Origin: Nostoc mirabile CHAB5784
GTDB taxonomy: Bacteria > Cyanobacteriota > Cyanobacteriia > Cyanobacteriales > Nostocaceae
Assembly (NCBI RefSeq): GCF_020829645.1
Contig: NZ_JAIVFS010000004.1
Coordinates: 62,001-126,000, forward strand
Direction of reading: 5' to 3'
Length of the DNA stretch: 64,000 nt
The position numbers and the translations under genes are program-made. A model generated the notes under the pieces. That model searched no databases. It saw only the letters and a program-made list of their open reading frames with translations, and was not told where the DNA came from. Positions 31,137 to 41,431 of the stretch are shown piece by piece; position 1 is the first letter of the stretch, and every line of letters starts with the position of its first letter.

Positions 31137-31247
31137 TCAGTGCGCTTTTGGCACTGGTTCAGCTAATGGCAATAATTTTGTACCTGGAACAGGCTGAAAC
31201 TCAAACCATGTTTCAGCTTCTGTGTCAACAAAAGTCTGTTTCTTCAT
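31137..31247 (-). CDS. Short cupin-like fragment (36 residues)
   Basis: [19 protein letters not shown] then [16 protein letters not shown]. It resembles the first strands of ChrR-type cupin proteins and stops where the core barrel would begin, so it is probably a decayed 5' end. A palindromic repeat (31053-31121) lies directly after it. No other function is suggested. Confidence 0.45.
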   Translation of the reverse strand: MKKQTFVDTEAETWFEFQPVPGTKLLPLAEPVPKAH

Positions 31248-31370
31248 ATTGAGTTTTCCAAAAGCTCAATTTAATTTGGCTTGGCTAATACTTGTCTAAC
31301 CACAAATGATAATGTTGCCAAGCTTTGAATTTAAATGTAGATATTGACGTGCAATATGTAAATTACCACT

Positions 31371-31943
31371 TTAACTTGTGCAAAGTTTAACTAAGATTTG
31401 CGGTAGTTTTTCGTGCATACTGTAGTTCCATCCACCATTGAGAAAATAACTAAGAACGATACTATCTAATGCCTCATATTTACCAACTGGTATTGATGAG
31501 AATACAGTGCTGCGATTATTTGGTATTACTGTCTGCATCCCTGCCTTGGACTCATGCATAAATTTGCCTTGCCACGCTTGGGAAAGTTCCATTGGTTCAT
31601 TGAGCTTGATGGCTTTTTGAATCAAACCTTTATGTTCGAGTAGAAGTTTCGTACCCCCAACTACGGGTTGGATTGTCCAGGTAACAACTGAAGGCTGGCA
31701 CATCATACTGTCTTGCCAAGTGAACGCTAGTCGTCTTGGCTCATCGAGTTCAATTACCTGACAGTCTATGTCTCCCTCCAGCCCTGGCAGTGTCGAATGC
31801 ACAAATCGGAATTTGTGTCCTAAACGCGGCTCAAAGTCGTTTTCCATTAACCATACTGCCAATGCCTGACGGTTGGTGAGTACCTGCCAAACCCGTTGGG
31901 GAGGATAGGGATAGAACACTTCCATATTCAAATTTCGGAGCAT
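31371..31943 (-). CDS. SRPBCC/AHSA1-family protein
   Basis: 190 residues from the ATG that overlaps the stop of the ArsR-type gene (TGATG). FYPYPPQRVWQVLTNRQALAVW, then LEGDIDCQVIELDEPRRLAFTW is the Bet v1/START-like fold with its ligand cavity. In many bacteria ArsR-SRPBCC pairs occur, the SRPBCC protein binding an unknown small molecule. Translational coupling supports a two-gene operon. Confidence 0.85.
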   Translation of the reverse strand: MLRNLNMEVFYPYPPQRVWQVLTNRQALAVWLMENDFEPRLGHKFRFVHSTLPGLEGDIDCQVIELDEPRRLAFTWQDSMMCQPSVVTWTIQPVVGGTKLLLEHKGLIQKAIKLNEPMELSQAWQGKFMHESKAGMQTVIPNNRSTVFSSIPVGKYEALDSIVLSYFLNGGWNYSMHEKLPQILVKLCTS

Positions 31944-32263
31944 CAATTTTCCTCCAAATAATTGCCAAGAGCATCGAGTTTTTCTTGCCAAAACTGCTCA
32001 TAATGAGCAATCCATTCAGATATCTGTTTCAATGGCTCCGGGTTTAGCCGATAGAAACGCTGTCGCCCTGCTTTTCGCATTTGTACTAAGCCTGCTTCGC
32101 AAAGAATCTGTAAGTGCTGAGAAATCGCTGGCAAGCTCATGGCAAATGGCTGGGCTAGTTCTTTGACTGGTTGCTCACCACTACGTAACAGATCCAGTAG
32201 CGCCCTGCGTGTGGGATCTGCGATCGCCACAAAAACATCCGCACTGGCAGCAGGTCTACTCAT
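31943..32263 (-). CDS. ArsR-family winged-helix repressor
   Basis: 106 residues: VAIADPTRRALLDLLRSGE, KELAQPFAMSLPAISQHLQ and GLVQMRKAGRQRFYRLNP form a winged helix-turn-helix. There is no Cys metal site, so it likely senses something other than arsenic. It is first in an operon with the SRPBCC gene and probably controls it through the TTAAGC palindrome just upstream. Confidence 0.88.
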   Translation of the reverse strand: MSRPAASADVFVAIADPTRRALLDLLRSGEQPVKELAQPFAMSLPAISQHLQILCEAGLVQMRKAGRQRFYRLNPEPLKQISEWIAHYEQFWQEKLDALGNYLEEN

Positions 32264-32280
32264 TCCTATTAACCATATAT

Positions 32281-32296
32281 TTAAGCAAACGCTTAA
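32281..32296. promoter_or_regulatory. Candidate operator for the ArsR-type repressor
   Basis: TTAAGC-AAAC-GCTTAA, a 6+6 inverted repeat 18 bases upstream of the repressor start. A half site TTGCTTAA recurs at 32319-32327. Size and place fit an autoregulated ArsR operator. Confidence 0.55.
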
Positions 32297-32436
32297 CTAT
32301 TTATATAATACATAAGTAATTGCTTAAATGTCAACTCCTCAGAACAGCAAAAGGTTGGGATTTTAGTTTCCCAAGCTTGGCTGCTACGTTCTCATTTTTC
32401 GGTAGGATAGCTCCCATACCTACAAAAACCTTAGCT

Positions 32437-33504
32437 ATGGCAACTTCCCCAATCCCTGCCCAAGAATCCTCTGTTAGCTGGTATATTCTGTTGCAACAAT
32501 TAATAGATGGCCAATCATTGTCTCGTACTCAAGCTGCTAAATTGATGCAAGGTTGGCTCAGTGAAGCGGTTCCCCCAGAGTTATCAGGGGCTATATTAAC
32601 AGCGCTGAACTTTAGAGGCATTTCTGCCGACGAATTGACCGGCATGGCTGAAGTATTACAATCCCAATCTTCCCCACTCAGCGCTGACGACTCAACATTC
32701 AGCACTGTAATAGATACCTGTGGCACTGGTGGAGATGGGTCATCAACCTTTAATATTTCCACAGCCGTTGCTTTTGTTGCAGCAGCCTATGGTATACCTG
32801 TCGCCAAACACGGCAATCGTTCAGCCTCAAGTCTCACGGGAAGTGCAGATGTATTGGAAGCCTTGGGTGTAAACTTGAGTGCATCCAGCGAAAAGGTGCA
32901 AGCCGCACTACAAGAAGTCGGGATCACTTTCTTGTTTGCCCCTGGTTGGCATCCAGCACTCAAGGCGGTTGCGTCATTACGGCGGACTTTGAAAGTGCGA
33001 ACAATTTTTAATTTGCTCGGGCCGTTAGTAAATCCTTTGCGTCCTACTGGGCAGGTGGTGGGTTTATTTACTCCTAAGCTTTTGGCAACTGTTGCCGAAG
33101 CTTTACAGAATTTGGGCAAGGAAAAGGCGATTGTGCTGCACGGGCGAGAAAAACTTGATGAGGCTGGGTTGGGAGATTTAACTGACTTGGCGGTATTATC
33201 AGACAAAGAAGTGCAGTTAACTACCATTAATCCCCTAGATTTGGATTTAACGCCCGCTCCCATAGGTATGCTTCGAGGTGGAAATGTCCAAGAGAATGCT
33301 GTGATTCTCAAGGCGGTACTCCAAGGTAAGGGAACTCAGGCACAACAGGATGCAGTAGCGTTGAATGCGTCGTTGGCGCTGCAAGTAGGAGGTACGATCG
33401 CACTCCTAGATCACGCCCAAGGGATTAAAATCGCTAAGGATATCCTACAAAGCGGGGCAGCTTGGACGAAGTTGGAGCAGTTAGTTGAGTTTTTGGGGAA
33501 CTGA
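32437..33504 (+). CDS. trpD: Anthranilate phosphoribosyltransferase
   Basis: 355 residues from the ATG giving [15 protein letters not shown]; the frame is open upstream but that part is not like the family. Motifs: [17 protein letters not shown] for phosphoribosyl pyrophosphate, [20 protein letters not shown] and [16 protein letters not shown]. It transfers phosphoribose to anthranilate, the second step of tryptophan synthesis. In cyanobacteria trp genes are scattered, as here. The last 71 bases overlap the convergent protease gene. Confidence 0.96.
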   Translation: MATSPIPAQESSVSWYILLQQLIDGQSLSRTQAAKLMQGWLSEAVPPELSGAILTALNFRGISADELTGMAEVLQSQSSPLSADDSTFSTVIDTCGTGGDGSSTFNISTAVAFVAAAYGIPVAKHGNRSASSLTGSADVLEALGVNLSASSEKVQAALQEVGITFLFAPGWHPALKAVASLRRTLKVRTIFNLLGPLVNPLRPTGQVVGLFTPKLLATVAEALQNLGKEKAIVLHGREKLDEAGLGDLTDLAVLSDKEVQLTTINPLDLDLTPAPIGMLRGGNVQENAVILKAVLQGKGTQAQQDAVALNASLALQVGGTIALLDHAQGIKIAKDILQSGAAWTKLEQLVEFLGN

Positions 33505-34489
33505 TTTGCGATCGCAATTGCGGACGAAACTCTACCACATTACGTTTGATGGTGACATCGTAGTTACCAAAAAAGTCATGTCCTAAAAGTCCAGTTTCTA
33601 GTTCCGTACCTGCGATCGCTACTGCTACTCTATTCACTATTACCCCGCCAACTGCCATCGAATTAACATAGCCCACAGGAAATTCTACAGCCCTAGAACT
33701 CGCGGTGTTTGCCTTAGCTTTCCCCACTGGCACTATTCCCAAGGTATTGGCCATCTCTTGGGTAATTACAGTGCCACTGGCTCCCGTATCCACAATCATG
33801 TCAAATTGTTGCTGACCATTAAAGGTGACTTCGACAATTGGCGTTCCACCAATTCGCCTTTTAATCGGGGCTGTAAATACTTCCTGATCTGGAATTACCA
33901 CTGCTGATGAGGGCAAAGCTGGTTTTGGCGGTAACGGGTTTATTTCTTGTGGAGGCGAGGTGAACTTTGGTTTGGTTGCTATTTGGGGAACCACAACTAC
34001 TATCTTCTTCGGTTCGGCAACGCGCACAGGGCGAGGATTAGCTTGCTGTTGGGCATATTTAATTTGGCGACGATATTCAGTAATTTTGGTTTGAGCGATC
34101 GCAAATTCTGGGCTTTGTCGCCGGACTCTTTGCATCAGCGCGATCGCATCCTGGTACTGATTCGCCACCAAAGCCCAATCACCTGGAGATTGAGCAGATT
34201 GGCTGATACTCCAAGCGCCAACGGCTTTGTCTAGCCCCATCTCAAAAAGACTTGGTTCACTTTCAGACGGCTCTAGCGGCTCTAACGGCTGTGCTTCTGG
34301 GGTAGGGGTAACTGCTGGTGTTGTTGGTTCGACGGCAGGCTGTATTGATGCCTGCTCCCCAATTGGCGCGGGTTGCTCATTGTCACCAGTCGCAGTGTTC
34401 CGTTGGTCTTCACTACAGGCAACACACAAAACCGCTAGAGCGCTTGATAGAAAAATTAGGGTTGCACGGGATAAAAAAGACTGAAGCAT
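33434..34489 (-). CDS. Lipoprotein with retropepsin-like aspartyl protease domain
   Basis: 351 residues from the ATG giving [15 protein letters not shown]. Residues 10-25 form a signal with lipobox LCVAC, so it is anchored on the outside of a membrane. A Pro/Glu/Ala-rich linker follows, then a helical stretch ([12 protein letters not shown]), and the C-terminal domain has the single catalytic motif [15 protein letters not shown] and GLLGHDFFG, as in clan AA proteases that dimerise. Convergent overlap with trpD. Confidence 0.85.
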   Translation of the reverse strand: MLQSFLSRATLIFLSSALAVLCVACSEDQRNTATGDNEQPAPIGEQASIQPAVEPTTPAVTPTPEAQPLEPLEPSESEPSLFEMGLDKAVGAWSISQSAQSPGDWALVANQYQDAIALMQRVRRQSPEFAIAQTKITEYRRQIKYAQQQANPRPVRVAEPKKIVVVVPQIATKPKFTSPPQEINPLPPKPALPSSAVVIPDQEVFTAPIKRRIGGTPIVEVTFNGQQQFDMIVDTGASGTVITQEMANTLGIVPVGKAKANTASSRAVEFPVGYVNSMAVGGVIVNRVAVAIAGTELETGLLGHDFFGNYDVTIKRNVVEFRPQLRSQISSPKTQLTAPTSSKLPRFVGYP

Positions 34490-34636
34490 AATTAATTTTA
34501 ACCACCCAAGCTTTGCCAAAGCCACTCCCGCTAATTTAATTCCCTTTTAATTTTAATTAACTATTCTAAAAACTCCCAATTGCTCAACTCATGGGATAAT
34601 TAACAATCGCAGTATTGGGGAATGGGGAAGAAGCAG

Positions 34637-34733
34637 GGGAGCAGGGAGCAGGGAGCAGGGGGAAAATTCCTCTCCTCTCCACCCTTCCCTCTGCCTCTTC
34701 CACTCCCCACTCCCCACTCCCCACTCCCCAATT
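34637..34733. repeat. Heptamer repeat tracts before carA
   Basis: Two tracts: GGGAGCA units (about 34638-34663) and CCACTCC units (about 34699-34732). They abut the carA start and fall in its leader. Confidence 0.75.
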
Positions 34734-34737
34734 TACT

Positions 34738-35925
34738 ATGCCCCTGTCTGACGCAATTCCTGCTTTACTTGTCCTGGCAGATGGAACCACTTATCGCGGT
34801 TGGTCTTTCGGTGCTACGGGAACCGCGATCGGAGAAGTGGTGTTCAACACTGGTATGACCGGCTACCAAGAAGTACTAACCGACCCAAGTTACTGCGGTC
34901 AGATTGTAATTTTTACCTATCCTGAATTAGGGAATACTGGGGTAAATTCTGAAGATGAGGAATCAGATGGCCCCCAGGTTCGGGGTGCGATCGCACGGAA
35001 TATTTGTCACCGTCCGAGTAACTGGCGATCGACACAATCCTTACCAGACTACCTTAAACAAAACCAAGTACCAGGGATCTACGGCATCGATACCCGCGCC
35101 CTCACCCGCAAAATTCGGATGTTTGGAGCCATGAACGGTGGCATTTCCACAACCATTCTCGATGAGGCGGAATTGCTAGAGCAGGTACTAGCGGCTCCCA
35201 ACATGGCAGGATTGAATCTGGTTCGGGAAGTTACCACCGCAAAGGCTTATGAATGGTCAGATCCTACAATTCCAGCTTGGGAATTCAACTCGGAAGCTGC
35301 GGAAAATCGTGGAGAACCCTTTACCGTTGTTGCCCTTGACTTTGGCATAAAACGCAATATTTTGCGTCGCTTAACAAGTTATGGTTGTCGGGTAATTGTT
35401 GTGTCTGCCGATACGCCACCAGAGGAAATCCTCAACTACAATCCAGATGGTGTGTTTCTTTCAAATGGGCCAGGCGACCCTGCTGCTGTTACTGAAGGAA
35501 TTGCAACTGCCAAAGCGCTTTTGTTAAGTGAAAAGCCCATCTTTGGTATTTGTATGGGACACCAAATTTTAGGTCATGCACTAGGGGCAGAAACCTATAA
35601 ACTCAAATTTGGTCATCGTGGTTTAAATCAGCCTGCCGGTTTACAACAACGCATAGAAATTACCAGCCAAAACCATAGTTTTGCTATTGATCCAGATTCT
35701 TTACCTGCGGCAGTTGTGGAAATTAGCCACCTGAACTTAAACGATCGCACTGTTGCTGGGGTACGTCACAAATCTCTACCTGTATTCTCCGTCCAATATC
35801 ACCCAGAAGCCAGTCCTGGCCCTCACGATGCTGATTACTTGTTTGAGCAATTTGTTCAAGCTATGCGAACAGCACGTCAACCCCTTCCCTACGGGACGCT
35901 ACGCGAACGGAGAATTCAAAATTAA
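34738..35925 (+). CDS. carA: Carbamoyl-phosphate synthase small subunit
   Basis: 395 residues from the ATG giving [16 protein letters not shown]; an upstream frame runs through heptamer repeats and is not coding. [16 protein letters not shown] is the N-terminal family motif; the glutaminase has Cys in [15 protein letters not shown], and His-Glu in [12 protein letters not shown]. It supplies ammonia to CarB for arginine and pyrimidines. The last residues ([14 protein letters not shown]) come from a palindromic repeat that replaced the natural end. Confidence 0.95.
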   Translation: MPLSDAIPALLVLADGTTYRGWSFGATGTAIGEVVFNTGMTGYQEVLTDPSYCGQIVIFTYPELGNTGVNSEDEESDGPQVRGAIARNICHRPSNWRSTQSLPDYLKQNQVPGIYGIDTRALTRKIRMFGAMNGGISTTILDEAELLEQVLAAPNMAGLNLVREVTTAKAYEWSDPTIPAWEFNSEAAENRGEPFTVVALDFGIKRNILRRLTSYGCRVIVVSADTPPEEILNYNPDGVFLSNGPGDPAAVTEGIATAKALLLSEKPIFGICMGHQILGHALGAETYKLKFGHRGLNQPAGLQQRIEITSQNHSFAIDPDSLPAAVVEISHLNLNDRTVAGVRHKSLPVFSVQYHPEASPGPHDADYLFEQFVQAMRTARQPLPYGTLRERRIQN

Positions 35926-36197
35926 AAATTAAAAATTAAAAATGAAAGATTTATTTTTGAACTATGCATTTTTAATTTGGAACTGGAGCAAAAAGCAAGA
36001 GTCAAGTTGTCGCATCTGGGATTAAATAAAAATAGCAAAATGCAAATGGGGGACTATGGAATGGGGACTGGGAAAAAGTTTTCCAATCCCCAGTACCCAG
36101 TACCCAATCCCCAATCCCCTACTTCAGCAGATTGTAGACAACTTGCTCAAAAACCATCTATACTTGAGCGTTCACTTTAACTCATGAGGAGGGAATT

Positions 36198-36560
36198 ATT
36201 GCTGATCCATTGAATCTAACCGTTAGCCTGAGGGGCACTCGTGAAGTCCGGGATAACTGTCAGCTATTCCGCCTCACAGGTTTGTTAGATGCCTTTTCTG
36301 AGCCGACATTTCGCAAGGTACTTGGCAGTAAGATTGACGAGGGCCCTAAGCATATTATTTTGGATCTCTCACAAATCGACTTTATTGATAGCTCTGGCTT
36401 GGGTGCTTTGGTGCAGCTAGCCAAGCAGGCTCAAACTGCCGAAGGCACTTTACAAATCGTCACGAATGCCCGGGTAACTCAAACGGTCAAGCTTGTTCGC
36501 CTAGAGAAGTTTCTCTCCCTGCAAAAATCAGTTGAAGAAGCTCTAGAAAACGTCAAGTAG
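36198..36560 (+). CDS. STAS-domain anti-sigma factor antagonist, probable ATT start
   Basis: About 120 residues. LNLTVSLRGTREVRDNCQLF leads into the STAS fold, with the phospho-acceptor Ser in FIDSSGLGALVQLAKQA. These proteins bind anti-sigma kinases when unphosphorylated. AGGAGG (36187-36192) sits 5 bases before ATT 36198 and 17 bases before the TTG at 36210, and no in-frame ATG exists, so a rare ATT start (IADPLNLTV) is the best fit. A hairpin terminator follows at 36592. Confidence 0.85.
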   Translation: MADPLNLTVSLRGTREVRDNCQLFRLTGLLDAFSEPTFRKVLGSKIDEGPKHIILDLSQIDFIDSSGLGALVQLAKQAQTAEGTLQIVTNARVTQTVKLVRLEKFLSLQKSVEEALENVK

Positions 36561-36591
36561 TCTTGATTGCTTGAACCGAGAGATCAATTCG

Positions 36592-36626
36592 GCTATCCAG
36601 ATTCAACATCGGATAGCTTAATTTTT
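36592..36626 (+). terminator. Rho-independent terminator after the STAS gene
   Basis: GCTATCC-N12-GGATAGC followed by TTAATTTTT, 32 bases after the stop codon. Confidence 0.7.
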
Positions 36627-37135
36627 AAAACTTCTGGCAGAAAACCTCTCTCCTTGTGGGAGAGGCACAAAGCCAGTTAAGCTATTATGTTTAAAGTTGA
36701 GCAATAATAAAGATATAGACACCCAGTTCTTGGGTATGTAATTTTTGGCTTCTTATCGGATAAACAATCAAGTCTGAGAAATTTGTAAGAAATACAAAGC
36801 CAGCAGATTTGTTTATAGGTAAACTTGACTTGATAGTGTATAGTTAAAAATTGTCGCTTAGTAAGTAAGCATGACAATGCGATCAAGTAATAGGGTGAGT
36901 TTGATGTCAGAATTTTACTCTATCTTAGGCACAGACCACAAGTAGGCAAAATTTGGTTTATAGGCGTTGACATTAGGGTGAGCTAAAATGCTTTCTTCTC
37001 AATCAAAAAGATAGAATTAGTAAGTATTTCTGATAGTATTGATTATGCTAAGTATAGGATTATGGCTTACTTCAGAAAAATCAGTCTTTGCAAAGAATGC
37101 CTGCCAAATGTAGCCCGTCAAGGAATGATTTATTT
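36627..37135. other. Intergenic stretch without recognised feature
   Basis: AT-rich DNA with no convincing gene or repeat. Possible leader of mrnC in its last 100 bases. Confidence 0.5.
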
Positions 37136-37615
37136 GTGAAGTCACAGGAGGACAAGGTATTAGATGGACAAGATGAAACTCCCAAACAGACTTTATCTTG
37201 GACTCAAGCACTCTTGACAACCACAGCGCCATACCAACAGATTTCCCTCTCACAAGTGCAACAAATTTCTCCTACTGCTTTAGCATATTTAGGGGATGCA
37301 ATTTATGAGTTGTATGTTAGAATGTTCTATCTGCTGCCATTGCAGCGGACAGGAATTTACCATAGTCTGGTAGTGGAGCAGGTAAGAGCGGAAACACAAG
37401 CGCTACATTTGCGATCGCTAATTCCTCATCTCAGGGACACCGAATTAGAAATTGTCCGACGGGGTAGAAACGCCGCTACAGGACGCCCTAAGCGACTTAA
37501 TCCCGAAATTTATCAACAGGCAACCAGTCTAGAAACCTTAATTGGCTACTTATATCTCACCGATTACCAGCGTCTAACCGAACTGTTGCAAATGCTTCAT
37601 GTAAAAAAAGAGTGA
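37136..37615 (+). CDS. mrnC: Mini-ribonuclease III
   Basis: About 159 residues. The core QISPTALAYLGDAIYELYVR with catalytic Asp (LGDAIYE) and the second acidic site near ATSLETLIGYLYL is that of Mini-III, an RNase III catalytic domain without a dsRNA-binding domain, which matures 23S rRNA. The start is uncertain: the GTG at 37136 is used here, while an in-frame ATG at 37088 adds 16 residues. It is followed by rlmB, another 23S rRNA gene. Confidence 0.9.
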   Translation: MKSQEDKVLDGQDETPKQTLSWTQALLTTTAPYQQISLSQVQQISPTALAYLGDAIYELYVRMFYLLPLQRTGIYHSLVVEQVRAETQALHLRSLIPHLRDTELEIVRRGRNAATGRPKRLNPEIYQQATSLETLIGYLYLTDYQRLTELLQMLHVKKE

Positions 37616-37707
37616 GAACTTAATTTTACAGTAGCCGCAGCAGTAGATTTGGTTCCAGAAATTGACGTAATTGTGATGACCAACCATACGCTATATCTAT
37701 AAGTCAA

Positions 37708-38817
37708 ATGCAGAATAAACCTAGAAAAGTCAAGGCTTCTAACGAATCCAATCGTGGGCAACCCGTAAAAATTCAGGGTAAGCGTGTTGTTACTAATCCG
37801 ACTCGCAATCCCAGAAAAATAGATAGCAAGCCTGTCTCTAGTGCTAATCCGACTCGCAATCCCAGAAAAATAGATAGCAAGCCTGTCTCTAGTGCTAATC
37901 CGACTCGCAATCCCAAAAAAATAGATGTTGCTAATCCAACTCGCAATCCCAGGAAAATAGATAGCAATCCCATTGACAACTCCCGCCAACGAAATAGCAA
38001 CTTCTCCCCGCCGCCTGTATCTACAGCGACAGAAGAAGATAGCGATCTCATCTACGGTCGTCATCCAGTATTGAGTGCGTTGCAAAATCAGCGCAATCTC
38101 AACCGGATCTGGATTACTACTCGTCTGCGCTACGATCCCAGCTTTCACCATTGTCTCTTGCAAGCGAAGGAAAATGGCACAGTTATTGATGAGGTTGAAC
38201 CCAAGCGCTTAGACTATCTCACCAACGGGGCCAATCATCAAGGTGTGGCAGCACAAGTTGCTCCCTACGCTTACATCGAATTGCGGGATCTAATTGAACA
38301 GGCAAAAGCTGTAACCGATCCCGTAATTGTCGTGGCTGATGGAATTACTGATCCCCACAACTTGGGATCAATTATTCGCACCGCCGAAGCAATAGGCGCT
38401 CAAGGATTGGTGATTCCCCAAAGAAGGGCATCTGGGATCACTTCCACTGTGATGAAAGTCGCAGCAGGCGCTTTAGAAAATTTTGCTGTAGCTAGAGTTG
38501 TCAACCTCAGCCGCGCCTTAGAAGAATTAAAAGCAGCTGGCTATTGGATTTACGGCACTGCTGCAAGTGGGAGCGAACCTGTGCATACAGTCAATTTCAC
38601 TGGCCCAATCGTTTTGGTAATCGGCTCAGAAGGCGAAGGTCTGAGTATGTTAACTCAACGCTCCTGTGATTTCTTAGTATCGATTCCTCTACAGGGTAAG
38701 ACTCCTAGTCTCAATGCTTCTGTAGCAGCAGGGATGACGCTTTATGAAATTTATCGCCAGCGATCGCTAAATACCCACCACCTAGATAAATTACAAAAAA
38801 TATCTTTGAAAAAATAA
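37708..38817 (+). CDS. rlmB: 23S rRNA 2'-O-ribose methyltransferase (SpoU/TrmH family)
   Basis: 369 residues. After about 110 residues of low-complexity sequence comes the RNA-binding domain ([20 protein letters not shown]) and the knotted SpoU domain: [31 protein letters not shown] and [17 protein letters not shown]. RlmB-type enzymes methylate G2251 of 23S rRNA. The N-terminal extension holds near-exact repeats of [17 protein letters not shown] from 48-bp DNA repeats, likely a disordered RNA-binding tail that grows and shrinks. Confidence 0.93.
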   Translation: MQNKPRKVKASNESNRGQPVKIQGKRVVTNPTRNPRKIDSKPVSSANPTRNPRKIDSKPVSSANPTRNPKKIDVANPTRNPRKIDSNPIDNSRQRNSNFSPPPVSTATEEDSDLIYGRHPVLSALQNQRNLNRIWITTRLRYDPSFHHCLLQAKENGTVIDEVEPKRLDYLTNGANHQGVAAQVAPYAYIELRDLIEQAKAVTDPVIVVADGITDPHNLGSIIRTAEAIGAQGLVIPQRRASGITSTVMKVAAGALENFAVARVVNLSRALEELKAAGYWIYGTAASGSEPVHTVNFTGPIVLVIGSEGEGLSMLTQRSCDFLVSIPLQGKTPSLNASVAAGMTLYEIYRQRSLNTHHLDKLQKISLKK

Positions 38818-38903
38818 CAGTAACAGAGTATAAAGAAATGTAAAAGATAATAAAGCAACATATCGTTTAACACCCTGTAGACGTTTATAAATTGGCGAAA
38901 ACC

Positions 38904-39212
38904 ATGAAAACCATTTGGCATAACCTTAAGGAAGTGTTAATTAACACATTCGACTCCATCGGCTTGGCTTGGTGGGTAGAGATTGTGACGCAAAATCCCC
39001 GTTGCACATACTACTTCGGGCCATTTCTGACTTCTTCTGATGCAAAATTGTCAAGCATTGGATATATAGAAGATTTGGAGATCGAAGGAGCTACGGGAAT
39101 TTCTGTGAATGTCAAGCGCTGCAAACCTAATAACTTAACAATCGCTGAAGACTTGGGGGAAAGATTTGACCGCAAAGTACAGCCTGCCTTTGGCGGTCAA
39201 ATTTTAAGTTAA
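38904..39212 (+). CDS. DUF1816-domain protein
   Basis: 102 residues from the ATG giving MKTIWHNLKEVLINTFDSIG. LAWWVEIVTQNPRCTYYFGPF and the end ITV-like ISVNVKRCKPNNLTI match DUF1816, a small cyanobacterial domain sometimes compared with the phycobilisome CpcD fold. No function is established. Confidence 0.85.
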   Translation: MKTIWHNLKEVLINTFDSIGLAWWVEIVTQNPRCTYYFGPFLTSSDAKLSSIGYIEDLEIEGATGISVNVKRCKPNNLTIAEDLGERFDRKVQPAFGGQILS

Positions 39213-39230
39213 GTTAGGCCAGAGTCAATA

Positions 39231-39262
39231 TAATTCGTAATTCGTAATTCGTAATTTGTAAT
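39231..39262. repeat. Heptamer repeat TAATTCG
   Basis: Three to four units of the same heptamer as at 7816-7850, between convergent genes. Confidence 0.8.
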
Positions 39263-39311
39263 TGCGAGTTTTAATTACGAATTATTTGCTCAAGAGTCAA
39301 AAGCCCGTGGA

Positions 39312-40160
39312 CTATTGACTACCAATTACCTGCGGATGAACTTCGAGCCAATGGTCAATGTCATTGAGCACCTGCTGGGGGACTTCCCACGGAAAAAGAT
39401 GGGCGGTGTTGGGATAGCACTGCCATTGAGAATTGTTGAGGTGTTGAGCAGTTTGTAAGCTGGAATCAGATGTGATGTGGCGGTCTTGTTCACCAGCAAG
39501 TACTAAACTAGGACATTGTATTTGTTCTAAATCTAGAAGTCGGTTGTATCCCGATTGAATTGCACTATAGAGGGCGCGAGTCGCAGCAGGAGAGGTTTGC
39601 AAATAAGCTGGTACTGCTTCGGTAGAAATGTAGTTGTAAGTGGTAGATGTATGTTGTTGGATTAGGTAGCGGAAAAGCGATCGCTTGCCAAAAGTATCAA
39701 TATTCCATTGCCAACTCGGTTTTATATAGTTTATTAGGGCAGCAACACCAGTATATAAATTATCCTGCCAAGTGATAGGAGGATGACTGCCACGGGGTTT
39801 TGCGGCTGTCGCTACCAAAATCAGCCCTGTAATGCGCTCTGGCAAACGTAATGCCAGTTCCATTGCCAGAATGCCCCCAAGTGACCATCCCAATACTAGA
39901 CACTTTTCAATCTCAAAGCGGTCTAGCAGCGCTTCTAAATCAGTTAAATGGTCATTCATATCAAAATTGCCATTCCAGCGACTTTTGCCGTATCCACGTA
40001 AATCAGGGGCAAAAGTTTTATAACGTTTTGATAAATGATTGGTAAAGACAGATAGACTACGACCAGTACCAGGATGACCATGTAAGCCCAGAATGGGGAA
40101 TCCTTGACCTTGGATGTAGACATTGAGCTGTGCAGCAGTGGTAGGATGGCGATCGCTCAT
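39312..40160 (-). CDS. Alpha/beta hydrolase
   Basis: 282 residues. Oxyanion region ILGLHGHPGTGRSL, nucleophile elbow VLGWSLGGILAMELAL, acid in LVLAGEQDRHITSD and His in YPNTAHLFPWEVP make a full triad. Substrate unknown. The ATG overlaps the stop of the short upstream gene (TAATG), implying coupled translation. Confidence 0.88.
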   Translation of the reverse strand: MSDRHPTTAAQLNVYIQGQGFPILGLHGHPGTGRSLSVFTNHLSKRYKTFAPDLRGYGKSRWNGNFDMNDHLTDLEALLDRFEIEKCLVLGWSLGGILAMELALRLPERITGLILVATAAKPRGSHPPITWQDNLYTGVAALINYIKPSWQWNIDTFGKRSLFRYLIQQHTSTTYNYISTEAVPAYLQTSPAATRALYSAIQSGYNRLLDLEQIQCPSLVLAGEQDRHITSDSSLQTAQHLNNSQWQCYPNTAHLFPWEVPQQVLNDIDHWLEVHPQVIGSQ

Positions 40161-40270
40161 TACTTGTTGTTCTCCTGTCTAGCGATCGCTTCTATCGTTG
40201 TAGTATTTGCTTCAGCCCTTTCTGCTGTCCGCTCTAAAATTGCCTCAATTCGATCTAGCCTTTCTGTCAT
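40160..40270 (-). CDS. Short coiled-coil peptide coupled to the hydrolase
   Basis: 36 residues: MTERLDRIEAILERTAERAE and on to AIARQENNK, a heptad coiled coil of a type common as a leader gene in Nostocales. Its stop overlaps the hydrolase start (TAATG). A MITE ends 18 bases upstream of its ATG, so the MITE may have replaced the native promoter. Confidence 0.65.
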   Translation of the reverse strand: MTERLDRIEAILERTAERAEANTTTIEAIARQENNK

Positions 40271-40287
40271 AGTAGTTCGTTATATTA

Positions 40288-40399
40288 CAATACAGTTCAG
40301 TTAAGCATTTTTTCCTTCTCTCTGTGTTCTCTGCGCCTAATAAGGTTCATTAAAAAAATTGATTTCACAAAGGGTTTTAGCCTTAACCCAAGCGTATTG
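40288..40399. mobile_element. MITE copy 3, 112 bp, 10-bp target duplication
   Basis: Ends CAATACAGTTCAGTTAAG and CTTAACCCAAGCGTATTG. CGTTATATTA flanks it on both sides (40278-40287, 40400-40409). Its interior, read in reverse, is alignable with copy 4 at 49988, so these two are close relatives. Confidence 0.88.
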
Positions 40400-40486
40400 C
40401 GTTATATTATTTTTCTAATCGTGTCATACGGCTAGCTGCCAAGCATTGCAGTGTTCGATTACAGTTCAAGTTGCTACATACAGTAT

Positions 40487-40894
40487 TCAGGTGTGAGGAA
40501 GTTTGATATCCAAAAAAGGGGAATTAATATCTAAAAGCCAATTTTCATCTACAAATCCTAGATTTTCATCATAGACAAGAAGCAACTCACCAATTCTTTG
40601 AGCGTTATGACTTGACTTATCTATAGCATCAATACTAGAGACTGTGAAAAAAAACTTTAGTTTTAGAAAGCGTTTTTTGTGAGTAAAGCCTATAGAACTA
40701 CTAACTAATTCTGTTTCGAGGATACGAGGCAAAGTAATTATTTCATAATATTTATCTTGCTCATCCCAGTAGCCGCAAACCTTATAATCACATAGTTCAA
40801 GATGTTCTTGAACTAGTCTATGAGCATCTAATTTTTCTAAGATTTCAGTCAAATCCCGCCATACTGGATGATTTTTTAATTCTAGTCTTGTCAT
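40487..40894 (-). CDS. Hypothetical soluble protein (135 residues)
   Basis: MTRLELKNHPVWRDLTEILE, then DYKVCGYWDEQDKYYEIITL and KKRFLKLKFFFTVSSIDAID. It looks like a compact alpha+beta protein without signal or membrane helix. No family recognised. Confidence 0.6.
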   Translation of the reverse strand: MTRLELKNHPVWRDLTEILEKLDAHRLVQEHLELCDYKVCGYWDEQDKYYEIITLPRILETELVSSSIGFTHKKRFLKLKFFFTVSSIDAIDKSSHNAQRIGELLLVYDENLGFVDENWLLDINSPFLDIKLPHT

Positions 40895-41097
40895 ACTTAT
40901 TCTGCACTAATGTTCTGTTCCCAAACCTGGAAAGTGCAACACACCATCATTAACAATTCAAAATTCAAAATTCAAAATTCAAACATTTTAGACATTTCAG
41001 ACGAAGAGAAGTGCCTTGCGCGGGTTAAGAGCGTTGTGGCAACTTCGGGGGATTTAAACCCCGACTGAAACTGGTGCTACATATAGATGTAGGGGTC

Positions 41098-41355
41098 TTA
41101 AACCCTTGAACTTACGATAAACTTTGCATGAAACCGCCTATCGCCGCCTTTACCTAACACTTTTGATTTCAAATCGTACCCCTCTTCTTGGGAAGCAACA
41201 AGCCCAGTATTAGCGCGTGGCGGAACTTGCCCTTTCTCAATCGCTTTTAAATCCAGTTTTATTTGCTCTTGGCTAAAGGAAACTAGCAAATCACTCGTTG
41301 TTTGATATGTGATATCAGATTCAATATCTGCCCAACTATTGGGTAGAGCTACCAT
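41098..41355 (-). CDS. Hypothetical protein (85 residues)
   Basis: MVALPNSWADIESDITYQTT through DRRFHAKFIVSSRV. It is a charged, soluble small protein ending in a KGGDRRFHAKF segment. No family recognised, and no clear partner nearby. Confidence 0.5.
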   Translation of the reverse strand: MVALPNSWADIESDITYQTTSDLLVSFSQEQIKLDLKAIEKGQVPPRANTGLVASQEEGYDLKSKVLGKGGDRRFHAKFIVSSRV

Positions 41356-41431
41356 TTAATTTACTGTTGATGATAATTTTACACATTGTGGTCAAATGTG
41401 TTCAAATTAAAACCTTCAACTGATCACAGTT

